Source: a virus
Reading direction: 5' to 3' (one strand)
IMG/VR virus record: IMGVR_UViG_3300017719_000234
Span: 1 to 22,489 of that record
DNA: 22,489 nucleotides
Below are positions 6,903 to 13,845 of the stretch, in pieces; the stretch's first letter is position 1; each line of letters starts with the position of its first letter. The notes under the pieces are model-generated. The model did not search any database and was not told where the DNA came from. It saw only the letters and a list, made by a program, of their open reading frames with translations. Position numbers and translations under genes: made by a program.

Positions 6903-8056
6903 TAATTACTTGCCTTTGCTCTCAGTGCTTTACTTAAAGCCTGTCTTTCAATTACTTCTTCACCACCAATTGTACTTACAGTAGTATTGTTAATAAATGT
7001 GCCTTTTAGGGTATCTCTATTATCGTCTGGTGTCATTGATGTTCTTACAGAGTCTTCTATTTTACTCCAGGTATTTCCATCGTATCTAAACAATCTATTT
7101 GGAAGTAAATCAACTCTTAAAAAATAATCACCTACGGCTGCACCTGCAGGAAATCCACTGCCTTGGCTGTATGGAGCACCGTTAGGCGGTATACCATCAC
7201 CAACTAAGTATCCCAGATACCCGTTGCCATCAGGTGTGACAAAAACTGTATCACTGGTTATAGTACCGTCAACTAGTAAGTCTTGGTAGTCTGCACTAAC
7301 AATTGCAACTTCGCCTCTTTCATTAACACTAAGTGTATAGAATTGTATAGTACTATAACCACTTTGATTTGCATAACTTTCAGCTTGTGCAATTACTGCA
7401 TCATTGATTTGCATTTCCTTTTCATATGTACTCAATACATCTCGAAGTGTATTTCCAGCTTCGTCTCCTGCATCTAAATCAAGTATATCTTTGTATTCTT
7501 GTGAATCCATTATTTGTTTTACTCTAACTCTATATAAATGCGGATACCATGTTTGACTAAAGCCTTCTGCTGCTCTTGTCACTTCATCAACTACATAAAA
7601 TCTTTTTAATGCTACACTATAATCGTTTGCTGCATATTCGTCAATCAAATGAGGTAATTCAAATACATCACCTGGCATAATTTTTCTACCTAGTGTTTTG
7701 ACACTAGAATTAATATGCATTGTCATAAACAATGTATCATTTTGTAAAAATAAACCAAACTGACTTAAATCAAAGTCTTGATCTTGTACATTATAGTGTG
7801 CTCTTACATTATAGATATCGGGATCGTATTTTCTATCTCGGTTTTCTAAAAACAATAAATCTTGTATATTAGTTTCTGCTACAGCATCATATGCTGGTTG
7901 TTCGGAAGTGGCCTCATCGGCACTTACAGATTTGGGTCCTAAATACTTGTGTATTAGTAAATCTGTTCCTCCCACTGTGAATTGTTCGTAGATTATCTTA
8001 TCTAAGAAAAAGTAATCGTTTGACCTCTCCGGCCTATATAGACTTAAACGTGGCAT
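6902..8056 (-). CDS. gp14: gp14-like neck protein with C-terminal extension
   Basis: T4 gp14 forms, with gp13, the neck that seals the packaged head for tail joining. Residues 95-190 follow the T4 gp14 order: DFDLSQFGLFLQNDTLFMTMH (T4 FFSKFGMQVQDEVTLSIN), KIMPGDVFELPHLID (T4 PKEGDLIYFPMDN), then RFYVVDEV and the Trp/Tyr region SQTWYPHLYRVRVKQI. The start MPRLSLYRPERSNDY at 8056 is preferred to the upstream ATG at 8107, because the longer reading frame would run back through the promoter and past the gp13 start codon. No Shine-Dalgarno precedes 8056. Residues about 200-384 have no T4 counterpart and include GDYFLRVDLLPNRLFRYDGNTW, a module also seen in gp18. The gene heads the minus-strand gp14-gp15-Nudix operon, driven from the shared promoter at 8062-8076. 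Confidence 0.8.
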   Translation of the reverse strand: MPRLSLYRPERSNDYFFLDKIIYEQFTVGGTDLLIHKYLGPKSVSADEATSEQPAYDAVAETNIQDLLFLENRDRKYDPDIYNVRAHYNVQDQDFDLSQFGLFLQNDTLFMTMHINSSVKTLGRKIMPGDVFELPHLIDEYAANDYSVALKRFYVVDEVTRAAEGFSQTWYPHLYRVRVKQIMDSQEYKDILDLDAGDEAGNTLRDVLSTYEKEMQINDAVIAQAESYANQSGYSTIQFYTLSVNERGEVAIVSADYQDLLVDGTITSDTVFVTPDGNGYLGYLVGDGIPPNGAPYSQGSGFPAGAAVGDYFLRVDLLPNRLFRYDGNTWSKIEDSVRTSMTPDDNRDTLKGTFINNTTVSTIGGEEVIERQALSKALRAKASN

Positions 8057-8061
8057 ACATA

Positions 8062-8076
8062 TATTTATGATAAATA
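8062..8076. promoter_or_regulatory. Palindromic bidirectional late promoter between gp14 and gp13
   Basis: The 15 bases TATTTATGATAAATA form a perfect inverted repeat around a central G. Read on plus, GATAAATA (8069-8076) faces gp13; read on minus, CATAAATA (8069-8062) faces gp14. Starts about 6 bases downstream of each motif would fall near 8082 (plus, 12 bases before the gp13 ATG, with GGAGA in the leader) and near 8056 (minus, exactly the gp14 ATG). The plus side shares the 16-base string GATAAATACTGTATGG with the promoter at 14559. Confidence 0.75.
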
Positions 8077-8093
8077 CTGTATGGAGAACTTTG

Positions 8094-9092
8094 ATGGTAG
8101 ACAGCAACTTAGCAACACAAAAACAACAGGTATTTGATTATGTAAACGCAATGTTAGGCGGAGGCATGGTTGATGTCGAGCTTGATCCAATTCATTATGA
8201 AACAGCGTTAACTAAATCATTAACCAAATATAGACAACGTAGTGAAAACAGTGTAGAAGAAAGTTATGTCACTATAAAACTAAACCAAGATCAGAATGTT
8301 TATACCTTGCCTCAAGAAATTATTGAAGTAAGAAAAATTCATAGACGCAACGTTGGTAGTAGACTCGGCGGGCTCGGAGGCAGCGGAGGCGGTAATCCAA
8401 TTTCTACACAGACTATTACTGCTACTGCTGGACAAACAGAATTAAATGTAAATTATAATTTATTATCAGTTGCTACAATCAGAGTTGAGATAAACGGAGT
8501 TGCTACTTCTGATTTCACTACCGATAGTGGACAAAATAACATAACATTGATAAATCCGTTAAATGCTGGAGATGTTGTAGGAATAAAACTTTTTCCAGAA
8601 GGTGAAAATACTGGCGGCAGTTTGTTTGAGCCATTTAATCTAGCATACACAAACACTTATTTGTTAGCAGGTTCGGGCATAGGCGGATTAGCAACTTATG
8701 ATTTCTTTGCACAACAACAAGAATTAGTAGGACGTATGTTTGGTAGTTTTATAGAGTTTACATGGAACCCTGCTACAAGTAAATTAACCATACTTCAACG
8801 CCCGCGATCAGAAGAAGAAGTTATGTTGTTTTGTTATAATTATCGTCCTGATGATCAATTATTAAAAGATTACAAGTCACAGCAGTGGATCAAAGATTAT
8901 ACACTTGCTAGTTGTAAATACATGCTAGGCGAAGCACGTAGTAAGTTTGCTACTATTGCTGGCCCAGGCGGTGGAACATCGTTAAACGGCGATACTCTAA
9001 AGAACGAAGCAATGCAAGAGATGGAAAAGCTAGAAGCAGATTTATCTATGGCTGTAGCAGGCGGTACAGGGTATGGATTCTTAATTGGATAA
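8094..9092 (+). CDS. gp13: gp13-like neck protein with inserted Ig-like module
   Basis: T4 gp13 is a neck protein that binds below the portal and closes the filled head. This 332-residue product (T4: 309) has the family N-terminus (QQVFDYVNAMLGGGMVDVELDPIHYETALTKSLTKYRQRSENS, residues 12-53; read in two parts around GGG) and a C-terminal half with TNTYLLAGSG, FEFTW-like IEFTWNPATSKLTI, and YKSQQWIKDYTLASCKYMLGEARSKF. Between them a Gly-rich linker (GGLGGSGGG, residues 92-100) leads into TITATAGQTELNVNY...VRVEINGV...GDVVGIKLF (about 103-170), an Ig-like or fibre-type module not in T4. The start at 8094 is chosen over the in-frame ATG at 8067 because GGAGA (8083-8087) lies at normal spacing and the upstream ATG lies inside the promoter. 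The next gene starts inside its last codons. Confidence 0.84.
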   Translation: MVDSNLATQKQQVFDYVNAMLGGGMVDVELDPIHYETALTKSLTKYRQRSENSVEESYVTIKLNQDQNVYTLPQEIIEVRKIHRRNVGSRLGGLGGSGGGNPISTQTITATAGQTELNVNYNLLSVATIRVEINGVATSDFTTDSGQNNITLINPLNAGDVVGIKLFPEGENTGGSLFEPFNLAYTNTYLLAGSGIGGLATYDFFAQQQELVGRMFGSFIEFTWNPATSKLTILQRPRSEEEVMLFCYNYRPDDQLLKDYKSQQWIKDYTLASCKYMLGEARSKFATIAGPGGGTSLNGDTLKNEAMQEMEKLEADLSMAVAGGTGYGFLIG

Positions 9093-9906
9093 AATAAAAA
9101 AAGTTATTGCTGGCGGTTGTAGCTTTACAGCAGGCTCAGAATTAAAAGATTGGGATGCACAACAGCCTAACATAGGAATTTTAAGACCTCGTAGTGATTT
9201 TACATGGGCTAATTGGCTACAGAAAAAAATATACAAAAACGCAACTGTAGACAACACAGCTATTCCTGGTAGCGACTACGGCGGATGTGTTAGGCGTGTA
9301 ATTTTTCAAACTAACAAAATGTTAAAAATATATAAACCTGATGAAATAGTTGTTTGTATTATGTGGACAAGTATTTTACGTAGGGAATATCCAAGAGTAT
9401 CTCCAATTGATACAGAAACACTTAACGACGACGAAGATAGATTTTTTAGTTCGCTTCCTTCAGATGGAGACGGTTTAAAGAGTTATTGGTCAATTAGATC
9501 AGGAATAGAACGCAGACAATATATTTCCGACGAGCATTTAGCTCGAACACTTATTGAGTTTTATACAAGACGTGCAACTGCGGATAATCATATATATTAT
9601 CCTTTACAACAATTAGAATATCTTACCAGTTGGTTAAAAATGCACAATGTTAAATTTTATTACACATGCGCTTTTAATGATTTATTAAGTCTTGAACATC
9701 ATCAGCCTAATGTGTTTTATGAAGATATGAAACAAAGATTAGATTTAAAAAATATTGTGCATACAGAAGACAATCAAGGTTTCTATGACTGGGCCAAAAA
9801 ACACAATTACAAATGTGGAGAAACAGACCATCCATTAGAAGCAGCACAAGAAAAATGGGCTGATTTATTTTCTAAATACATAGTTGACAAAAACAAAACT
9901 ATATAG
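9085..9906 (+). CDS. SGNH/GDSL-like hydrolase
   Basis: The product has 273 residues. It opens with a strand and the block VIAGGCSFTAGSE, where Ser13 would be the nucleophile of the SGNH fold, followed by block-II-like NTAIPGSDYGGCVRR with Gly and Asn positions typical of the oxyanion hole. Near the C terminus ETDHPLEAAQEKWADLF (His249) resembles the block V His-Pro phrase, although the Asp normally three residues before His is Glu246 here, with Asp248 adjacent. Members hydrolyse esters, often sugar acetyl groups; the substrate here is unknown. The start is TTG at 9085, eight bases inside gp13, as no ATG occurs nearby; GGA at 9075-9077 gives weak ribosome binding. Coupling to gp13 implies late expression. 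It could modify a host surface glycan or simply be a non-catalytic fold member. Confidence 0.68.
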   Translation: MDKIKKVIAGGCSFTAGSELKDWDAQQPNIGILRPRSDFTWANWLQKKIYKNATVDNTAIPGSDYGGCVRRVIFQTNKMLKIYKPDEIVVCIMWTSILRREYPRVSPIDTETLNDDEDRFFSSLPSDGDGLKSYWSIRSGIERRQYISDEHLARTLIEFYTRRATADNHIYYPLQQLEYLTSWLKMHNVKFYYTCAFNDLLSLEHHQPNVFYEDMKQRLDLKNIVHTEDNQGFYDWAKKHNYKCGETDHPLEAAQEKWADLFSKYIVDKNKTI

Positions 9907-9912
9907 TATAGT
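9884..9912 (+). promoter_or_regulatory. Near-consensus sigma70-type promoter before the kinase gene
   Basis: TTGACA (9884-9889), a 17-base spacer and TATAGT (9907-9912) match the bacterial sigma70 consensus except for one base in the -10. The -35 lies within the end of the SGNH gene. The expected start, about 7 bases past the -10, coincides with the kinase ATG at 9919. No late motif precedes this gene, unlike its neighbours. Confidence 0.7.
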
Positions 9913-9918
9913 TAGTGT

Positions 9919-10422
9919 ATGCGTAAGAAAAAGTTATTAGTAATAGGACACGGCCGCCACGGTAAAGATACTGTGTGCGAGATCCTACGAGACAAATACA
10001 ACTATACATTTGAAAGCAGCAGCAAGTTTTGCTCAAAGTTGTTCATCTACAATGATCTAAAAGACAAGTATGGATACGCCGATGAAGATGAGTGTTATGC
10101 TGACAGACATAATCACAGAGCAGAATGGTATAATGCTATCTGCGATTATAATGTTCCTGATGCAGCGACTCTAGGTAGAGAAATGTTTGCTGCTTACGAT
10201 ATCTATTGTGGGCTACGCAACAAGCGTGAATTCTTTGCAATGCAAAATACTGGAGTGTTTGATTATTGTATTTGGGTTGATAGATCAGATCATTTGCCTA
10301 GCGAGTCTAAAGACAGCATGAGCCTAGAACATTGGATGGCAGATTTTACAATTGATAACAATGGAACATTGGATGATCTTTGGTTTAATATTGAACAGCT
10401 AATAACACATTTGCATAGATAA
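9919..10422 (+). CDS. P-loop nucleotide kinase-like protein
   Basis: The product has 167 residues. The N-terminal KKLLVIGHGRHGKDT gives a Walker A motif (G10 to T18, with K16) followed by a helix (VCEILRDKYNYTF), the layout of nucleoside and deoxynucleoside monophosphate kinases such as T4 gp1 and of GKDT-type small kinases. Later segments (CDYNVPDAATLGREMFAAYDIYCGLRNKREF, FDYCIWVDRSD, DFTIDNNGTLDDLW) fit a phosphate-acceptor and lid region and a strand with acidic residues. The expected role is phosphorylating a nucleotide for phage DNA synthesis, but the substrate is inferred only from family resemblance. No Shine-Dalgarno is seen and the promoter at 9884-9912 would start at the ATG. Its early-type promoter sets it apart from the surrounding structural genes. 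Confidence 0.7.
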   Translation: MRKKKLLVIGHGRHGKDTVCEILRDKYNYTFESSSKFCSKLFIYNDLKDKYGYADEDECYADRHNHRAEWYNAICDYNVPDAATLGREMFAAYDIYCGLRNKREFFAMQNTGVFDYCIWVDRSDHLPSESKDSMSLEHWMADFTIDNNGTLDDLWFNIEQLITHLHR

Positions 10423-10465
10423 CTACGCACTTAACCCCTTAAAAAGCCCGTTTTCCACCAGATCT

Positions 10466-10473
10466 GCTAAATA
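10466..10473 (+). promoter_or_regulatory. Late promoter motif GCTAAATA before the sheath gene
   Basis: GCTAAATA is a variant of the xxTAAATA motif. A start near 10479 would leave a leader of about 27 bases containing AGGAG (10493-10497) before the gp18 ATG at 10506. A TATAAT at 10478-10483 also occurs but has no convincing -35. Confidence 0.55.
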
Positions 10474-10505
10474 ATACTATAATAGCAATGTTTAGGAGAA
10501 CAACA

Positions 10506-13500
10506 ATGGCATTAACATCACCAGGTGTAGAAGTCCAGGTTATTGACGAGAGTTTTTATACTCCAGCAGAACCGGGTACAGTACCTATTATATTTGTCGC
10601 TACAGGCGAGAATAAATTAAATGGTGCCGGAACAGGAATTGCTCCTGGTACCACTAAAGCAAATGCTGGAAAACCTTACCTACTTACTTCACAGCGTGAA
10701 CTTGTAGATACTTTTGGTGATCCATCATTTTATGTTGATAATAACAACAACCCAATCCACGGCGGGGAACAAAACGAATATGGTCTTCAGGCAGCATATT
10801 CTTACTTAGGTGTAAGCAATAGAGCATACGTAGTACGTGCAGATGTCGATCTCAATGCAATCAATGCAAGTGCAACTGCAACTACTGCTAATCCAGCAGA
10901 TGGAACATATTGGTTAGATACTGCTAACAGCAGATACGGAATTTTTGAATGGAATGGCAGTGCTGTTTCAGTAAGCAACACTACAGGGCAAAGTTTTACA
11001 AACAAAACACCTGTCGTAATTACAGACTCAACTAAAGTAGTTGGCAGTGGTGATTACACACCGAAATCAAGTGTTGGATCAATAGGAGATTATGCTCTTG
11101 TTGTTCTTACAACTGTTCCAACATTATATTATAAAAACACATCAGGTAATTGGGTTGTAGTAGGAAGCGGAGATTGGAAAGCAAGCTGGCCTTCAATCAC
11201 AGGAACAGAAAATGTATCTGGAGACGTATTTACAGCTAGTGATAACTTTACTGTTAATGATTCTGAAGGCGTACAAATCTTTACATTTGTATTAACTGGA
11301 GCTACTGCATCATCGTTTGTGACTGATTTTACTACAGCCGCAGCAGGAACTGGTATATCAGCAGCCGTTGTAAACAACAGAATTGAAATTTACAATGACG
11401 GTTCTGTGCATGATGCATTTCAGCTAGGTGGCACAGGTACAGTATTAACTGATGCAGGTCTTGCAGGTGCAGTAAATTATGCTGCTCCTAAGTTGCAAGC
11501 AAGTGCGCATACTAGTGTTCCTCTTTATAAAACTGGTGACGAAGGAAGACCAACTGGTAGTATATGGGTTAAAACAACTACTCCAAATGCCGGTGCAAAC
11601 TGGAGTGTAAAAGTATGGAATGATGATACAGAGTTATGGGATACATCAAGTGCTCCAATTTATGGATCAAATCATGCAGCAATTTGGAGTATGGACTTGT
11701 CAGGTGCAGGTGCAAATCTTACAACTGCAAATCTTTACATTCAAACCAATACAACTGAAGCAGCAACAAACTTGGCAGATTTTACAATCTTCAAGCGTAA
11801 TGCATCAGGCGCAACAACAATTACAAGTTCTACTATTACAGCAACTACATTTATAGCAGCAACGGGCAATTTTACAATCAGTGAGAGTGTAAAAGGCAGT
11901 GCAATGATGAGTGCGCCAGTCACGGTAGCATGGACACCAGCTGGTGAGATTGCTGACGCTGATGCACTAGCAGGTGCAATTAATGCAGCAGGTTTAGCTA
12001 ACGTAAGTGCAAGTATTGTGTCAGGTAATAAAGTTGTTATTGAACATGCAACAGGCGGCGAAATTAGAATTGTAGATACAAATACACAATTTGTTTCAGC
12101 TTTCCCAGCATGGAATTATACTAATTCTACAGGCACTGCAAACTTGTATGACGATCCAACTGGCGCTGCAAATAGTTATGTAGCAAGTCTTTGGAAAGAA
12201 CTTTCATATACAGCAAGCGACGATGCACCAACTGCACTAGCAGCAGATGGCGCACTATGGTACAGTAGCGTAATTGACGAAATTGATATTATGGTACACG
12301 ATGGTACAAACTGGAAGGGTTATGTAAATGAATATGCAGACTCAGATCCAGCAGGCCCTACTGTAAGTGCTACTGAACCAGAAGTACAATCAGATGGTAG
12401 TGCATTGGTCACTGGAGATATTTGGGTAAGCACAGCTGACTTAGAAAACTTTCCAACAATTTACAAGTACAATGCTACATTAAGTAGTTGGGTAGAAATT
12501 GATAAAACTGATCAAACTACTGAAAATGGTGTAATATTTGCAGATGCACGTTATAACACAGCAGGCTCAAATAGTGGCTCAGCTGGCGATATTGCAGACT
12601 TACTAGCTAGTGATTACTTAGACCCAGATGCACCAGATCCTGCACTATATCCAAAAGGTATGTTGCTTTGGAATCTACGTAGAAGTGGATTTAATGTAAA
12701 ACGTTTTGAACGCAGCTATATTGATGTAGCAGCTGAAAATACAAGAGCAGACGACGAATCAATGGCAGCGTACTATCCGCATCGTTGGGTGACTGAATCA
12801 GCTAATGAAGCAGACGGTTCGGGAAGTTTTGGACGTAAAGCACAGCGTAAAGTTGTAGTACAAAAACTACAAGCAATGCTAAACGAAAACCAAGATATTC
12901 GCGATGATGAATCACGTATCTTTAACTTGATTGCAACACCAGGTTATCCAGAACTAATTGGCGAAATGATCACACTAAACTATGACAGAGGCCTAACAGC
13001 ATTTGTTATTGGTGACTCACCGATGCGTTTAACATCAGATGCAACTTCGCTTAACGAATGGGCAACCAACGTTAATACAGTTGTTGAAGATAACGATAAC
13101 GGTCTTGTTAGTAGAGATGAATACTTAGGTGTTTATTATCCAAGTGGCTTTACTAGTGACAACGCAGGCAACAACATTGTTGTTCCAAGTTCGCACATGG
13201 TACTACGCACATTTGCACTTAACGACCAAGTTGCTTATCCATGGTTTGCACCAGCAGGTACAAGACGTGGCGGAGTTACAAACGCAAGTTCAACTGGTTA
13301 TATCAACGGCGAAGGTGAATTTGTTGCAACAGCACTAAACGAAGGTGTAAGAGATACATTGTATGCAAACAATGTAAATCCAATTACATTCTTAACAGGT
13401 GCAGGACTTGTTGTATTTGGACAAAAAACTCGTGCAAGAAATGCAAGTGCATTGGATCGAATTAACGTTGCAAGACTTGTAGTATTCTTACGTAGTCAGT

Positions 13501-13772
13501 TAAACACATTAGCAAAACCATACTTGTTTGAACCAAATGATAAAATCACTCGTGATGAAATCAAACAACAAGTTGAAAGTCTAATGGTAGAACTAGTAGG
13601 ACTAAGAGCACTATTTGACTTCTTGGTTGTGTGTGACGAAACAAACAACACACCGGCAAGAATCGATAGAAACGAGTTGTATGTAGATATTGCTATTGAA
13701 CCAGTAAAAGCAGTAGAATTTATTTACATTCCACTACGTATTAAAAACACAGGCGAAATCGCAGGGTTATAA
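10506..13772 (+). CDS. gp18: gp18-like contractile tail sheath, greatly enlarged
   Basis: The sheath surrounds the tail tube and contracts to drive it through the host envelope. The N terminus (MALTSPGVEVQVIDESFY, then QAAYSYLGVSNRAYVVRADVDL) and the C-terminal third (LQAMLNENQDIRDDESRIFNLIATPGYPELI, YYPSGFTSDN, FLVVCDETNNTPARIDRNELYVDIAIEPVKAVEFIYIPLRI, each cited in part) match T4 gp18 architecture. At 1088 residues it is far longer than T4 gp18 (659). The surplus lies at about residues 120-710 and holds five copies of a short motif, roughly G[ST/D]xW.....YxxN..W (DNA near 10896, 11086, 11557, 12247, 12411), plus two longer similar segments (FTVNDSEGVQIFTF and FTISESVKGSAMM). The start at 10506 is chosen over ATG 10488 for AGGAG at 10493-10497. 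It is followed by a strong hairpin at 13781-13809. Confidence 0.93.
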   Translation: MALTSPGVEVQVIDESFYTPAEPGTVPIIFVATGENKLNGAGTGIAPGTTKANAGKPYLLTSQRELVDTFGDPSFYVDNNNNPIHGGEQNEYGLQAAYSYLGVSNRAYVVRADVDLNAINASATATTANPADGTYWLDTANSRYGIFEWNGSAVSVSNTTGQSFTNKTPVVITDSTKVVGSGDYTPKSSVGSIGDYALVVLTTVPTLYYKNTSGNWVVVGSGDWKASWPSITGTENVSGDVFTASDNFTVNDSEGVQIFTFVLTGATASSFVTDFTTAAAGTGISAAVVNNRIEIYNDGSVHDAFQLGGTGTVLTDAGLAGAVNYAAPKLQASAHTSVPLYKTGDEGRPTGSIWVKTTTPNAGANWSVKVWNDDTELWDTSSAPIYGSNHAAIWSMDLSGAGANLTTANLYIQTNTTEAATNLADFTIFKRNASGATTITSSTITATTFIAATGNFTISESVKGSAMMSAPVTVAWTPAGEIADADALAGAINAAGLANVSASIVSGNKVVIEHATGGEIRIVDTNTQFVSAFPAWNYTNSTGTANLYDDPTGAANSYVASLWKELSYTASDDAPTALAADGALWYSSVIDEIDIMVHDGTNWKGYVNEYADSDPAGPTVSATEPEVQSDGSALVTGDIWVSTADLENFPTIYKYNATLSSWVEIDKTDQTTENGVIFADARYNTAGSNSGSAGDIADLLASDYLDPDAPDPALYPKGMLLWNLRRSGFNVKRFERSYIDVAAENTRADDESMAAYYPHRWVTESANEADGSGSFGRKAQRKVVVQKLQAMLNENQDIRDDESRIFNLIATPGYPELIGEMITLNYDRGLTAFVIGDSPMRLTSDATSLNEWATNVNTVVEDNDNGLVSRDEYLGVYYPSGFTSDNAGNNIVVPSSHMVLRTFALNDQVAYPWFAPAGTRRGGVTNASSTGYINGEGEFVATALNEGVRDTLYANNVNPITFLTGAGLVVFGQKTRARNASALDRINVARLVVFLRSQLNTLAKPYLFEPNDKITRDEIKQQVESLMVELVGLRALFDFLVVCDETNNTPARIDRNELYVDIAIEPVKAVEFIYIPLRIKNTGEIAGL

Positions 13773-13780
13773 TATCATAA

Positions 13781-13809
13781 TGTAGGGGGTAAAATAAAAA
13801 CCCCCTACA
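13781..13809 (+). terminator. Strong hairpin after gp18
   Basis: TGTAGGGGGT (13781-13790) and ACCCCCTACA (13800-13809) form a perfect 10-bp stem with a 9-base A-rich loop, 8 bases after the gp18 stop. No T-run follows, so it may protect the 3' end of the sheath mRNA or act with a factor rather than terminate on its own. Confidence 0.65.
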
Positions 13810-13812
13810 AAT

Positions 13813-13820
13813 GATAAATA
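13813..13820 (+). promoter_or_regulatory. Late promoter GATAAATA before gp19
   Basis: GATAAATA lies three bases after the gp18 hairpin. A start near 13826 would give a leader of about 20 bases with AAGGAG (13831-13836), then the gp19 ATG at 13846. Confidence 0.75.
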
Positions 13821-13845
13821 CTTGTGTATTAAGGAGAAACAATAG

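Noticed and set aside
8067-8093. gp13 start at 8067 (MINTVWRTL)
   Set aside because: This ATG is inside the late promoter motif. GGAGA at 8083-8087 points to ATG 8094.
8057-8107. Longer gp14 reading frame starting at 8107 (17 extra residues)
   Set aside because: It would read through the promoter palindrome and past the gp13 start codon. The extra residues are unlike the rest of the protein, and MPRLSLYRPER at 8056 is a natural N terminus.
10488-10505. gp18 start at 10488 (MFRRTT)
   Set aside because: The Shine-Dalgarno AGGAG lies at 10493-10497, between this ATG and the one at 10506. MALTSPGVEV is the conserved sheath N terminus.
10423-10505. Hairpin terminator between the kinase and gp18
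   Set aside because: The C-rich run and AAAAA are suggestive, but no stem with more than four pairs could be made, so none is called.
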